Source: Bacillus sp. MRMR6 (lineage in GTDB: Bacteria > Bacillota > Bacilli > Bacillales > Cytobacillaceae). Taken from it: 39,588 bases of DNA. The DNA is taken from assembly GCF_001940785.1 (NCBI RefSeq), contig NZ_MSLS01000003.1, positions 185,527 through 225,114 of the forward strand, read 5' to 3'. The position numbers and the translations under genes were made by a program. This document shows, piece after piece, positions 39,433 through 39,588 of this stretch. The stretch's first letter is position 1. Every line of letters begins with the position of its first letter. The notes under the pieces are model-generated. The model worked only from the letters and a program-made list of their open reading frames with translations. It did not search any database and was not told where the DNA came from.

Positions 39433-39588
39433 CACAACTAATTCCGGCTATCCGCAACTAATTCTAGCCATCCGCAACTAATTCCGGCTATCCGCAACTA
39501 ATTCTAGCTATCCGCAACTAATTCTAGCCATCCGCAACTAATTCCGGCCATCCGCAACTAATTCTAGCCATCCGCAACTAATTCCGGC
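39433..39588. repeat. 20-bp direct tandem repeat, at least 7.8 copies, running off the window (family F)
   Basis: The unit GCAACTAATTCYRGCYATCC repeats with an exact 20-bp period from the base after the NERD stop region to the window end. Two centre variants occur, TTCCGGC and TTCTAGC. There are no spacers, so it is not a CRISPR array. Confidence 0.92.

Noticed and set aside
39433..39588. CRISPR array
   Set aside because: The 20-bp units are directly contiguous with no unique spacers, and no cas gene is present.

Overview
The window looks like a chromosomal segment of a spore-forming Bacillaceae bacterium (Bacillus/Neobacillus-like). Markers are a GerQ spore-coat protein, a gamma-type small acid-soluble spore protein, the bacillithiol enzyme BshB2, the Gram-positive coproheme decarboxylase HemQ and LipL. 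Promoters and ribosome binding sites are typical of low-GC Gram-positives. A near-perfect ParB site (parS) at 4838-4853 suggests the origin-proximal part of the chromosome. I see no rRNA, tRNA, CRISPR array or phage genes.

Layout. 1-4.9 kb: housekeeping genes lipL, pta (with a consensus CcpA cre box), hemQ, gerQ, ywdK and ywdI. 4.9-16.9 kb: one long minus-strand run of 11 genes, fdhD-fdhA-fdhB-fdhC-fdhE-mobA-moeA1-moeA2-moaE-moaD-moeB. It encodes a membrane-bound, Tat-exported formate dehydrogenase together with its maturation and molybdenum-cofactor genes. fdhA is interrupted by an in-frame TGA at 15494-15496 that is almost certainly selenocysteine: it sits exactly at the E. coli FdnG Sec position and is followed, at the E. 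coli spacing of 11 nt, by a SECIS hairpin with a GGUCU loop and bulged U. An Fnr-like box lies at about -42 of the predicted fdhD promoter. 17.4-19.5 kb: pdxK, yojF and bshB2. 19.7-22.3 kb: a TetR-controlled ABC-2 exporter.

22.3-27 kb: a lipoprotein sugar-dehydrogenase homologue, a HAD phosphatase, an AlkD-like DNA glycosylase, a small spore protein, an internally duplicated P-loop ATPase of unknown function, and YbaK. 27.4-29.2 kb: a B12-binding/radical SAM protein with a perfect TGTGA-N6-TCACA (Fnr-type) box upstream. 29.3-34.8 kb: an MFS carrier, a heterodimeric ABC exporter with one degenerate ATP site, and an ASCH protein. 35-38.4 kb: a second TetR-regulated ABC-2 transporter with twin operators and an almost pure A/C leader. 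38.4-39.6 kb: a NERD-domain protein, then a 20-bp tandem repeat that runs off the end.

The most striking content is the selenocysteine formate dehydrogenase operon, together with several families of short intergenic repeats. One family abuts stop codons. Another is a 21-bp, helically phased A-tract array found at two loci. A third is a MITE-like element with terminal inverted repeats.
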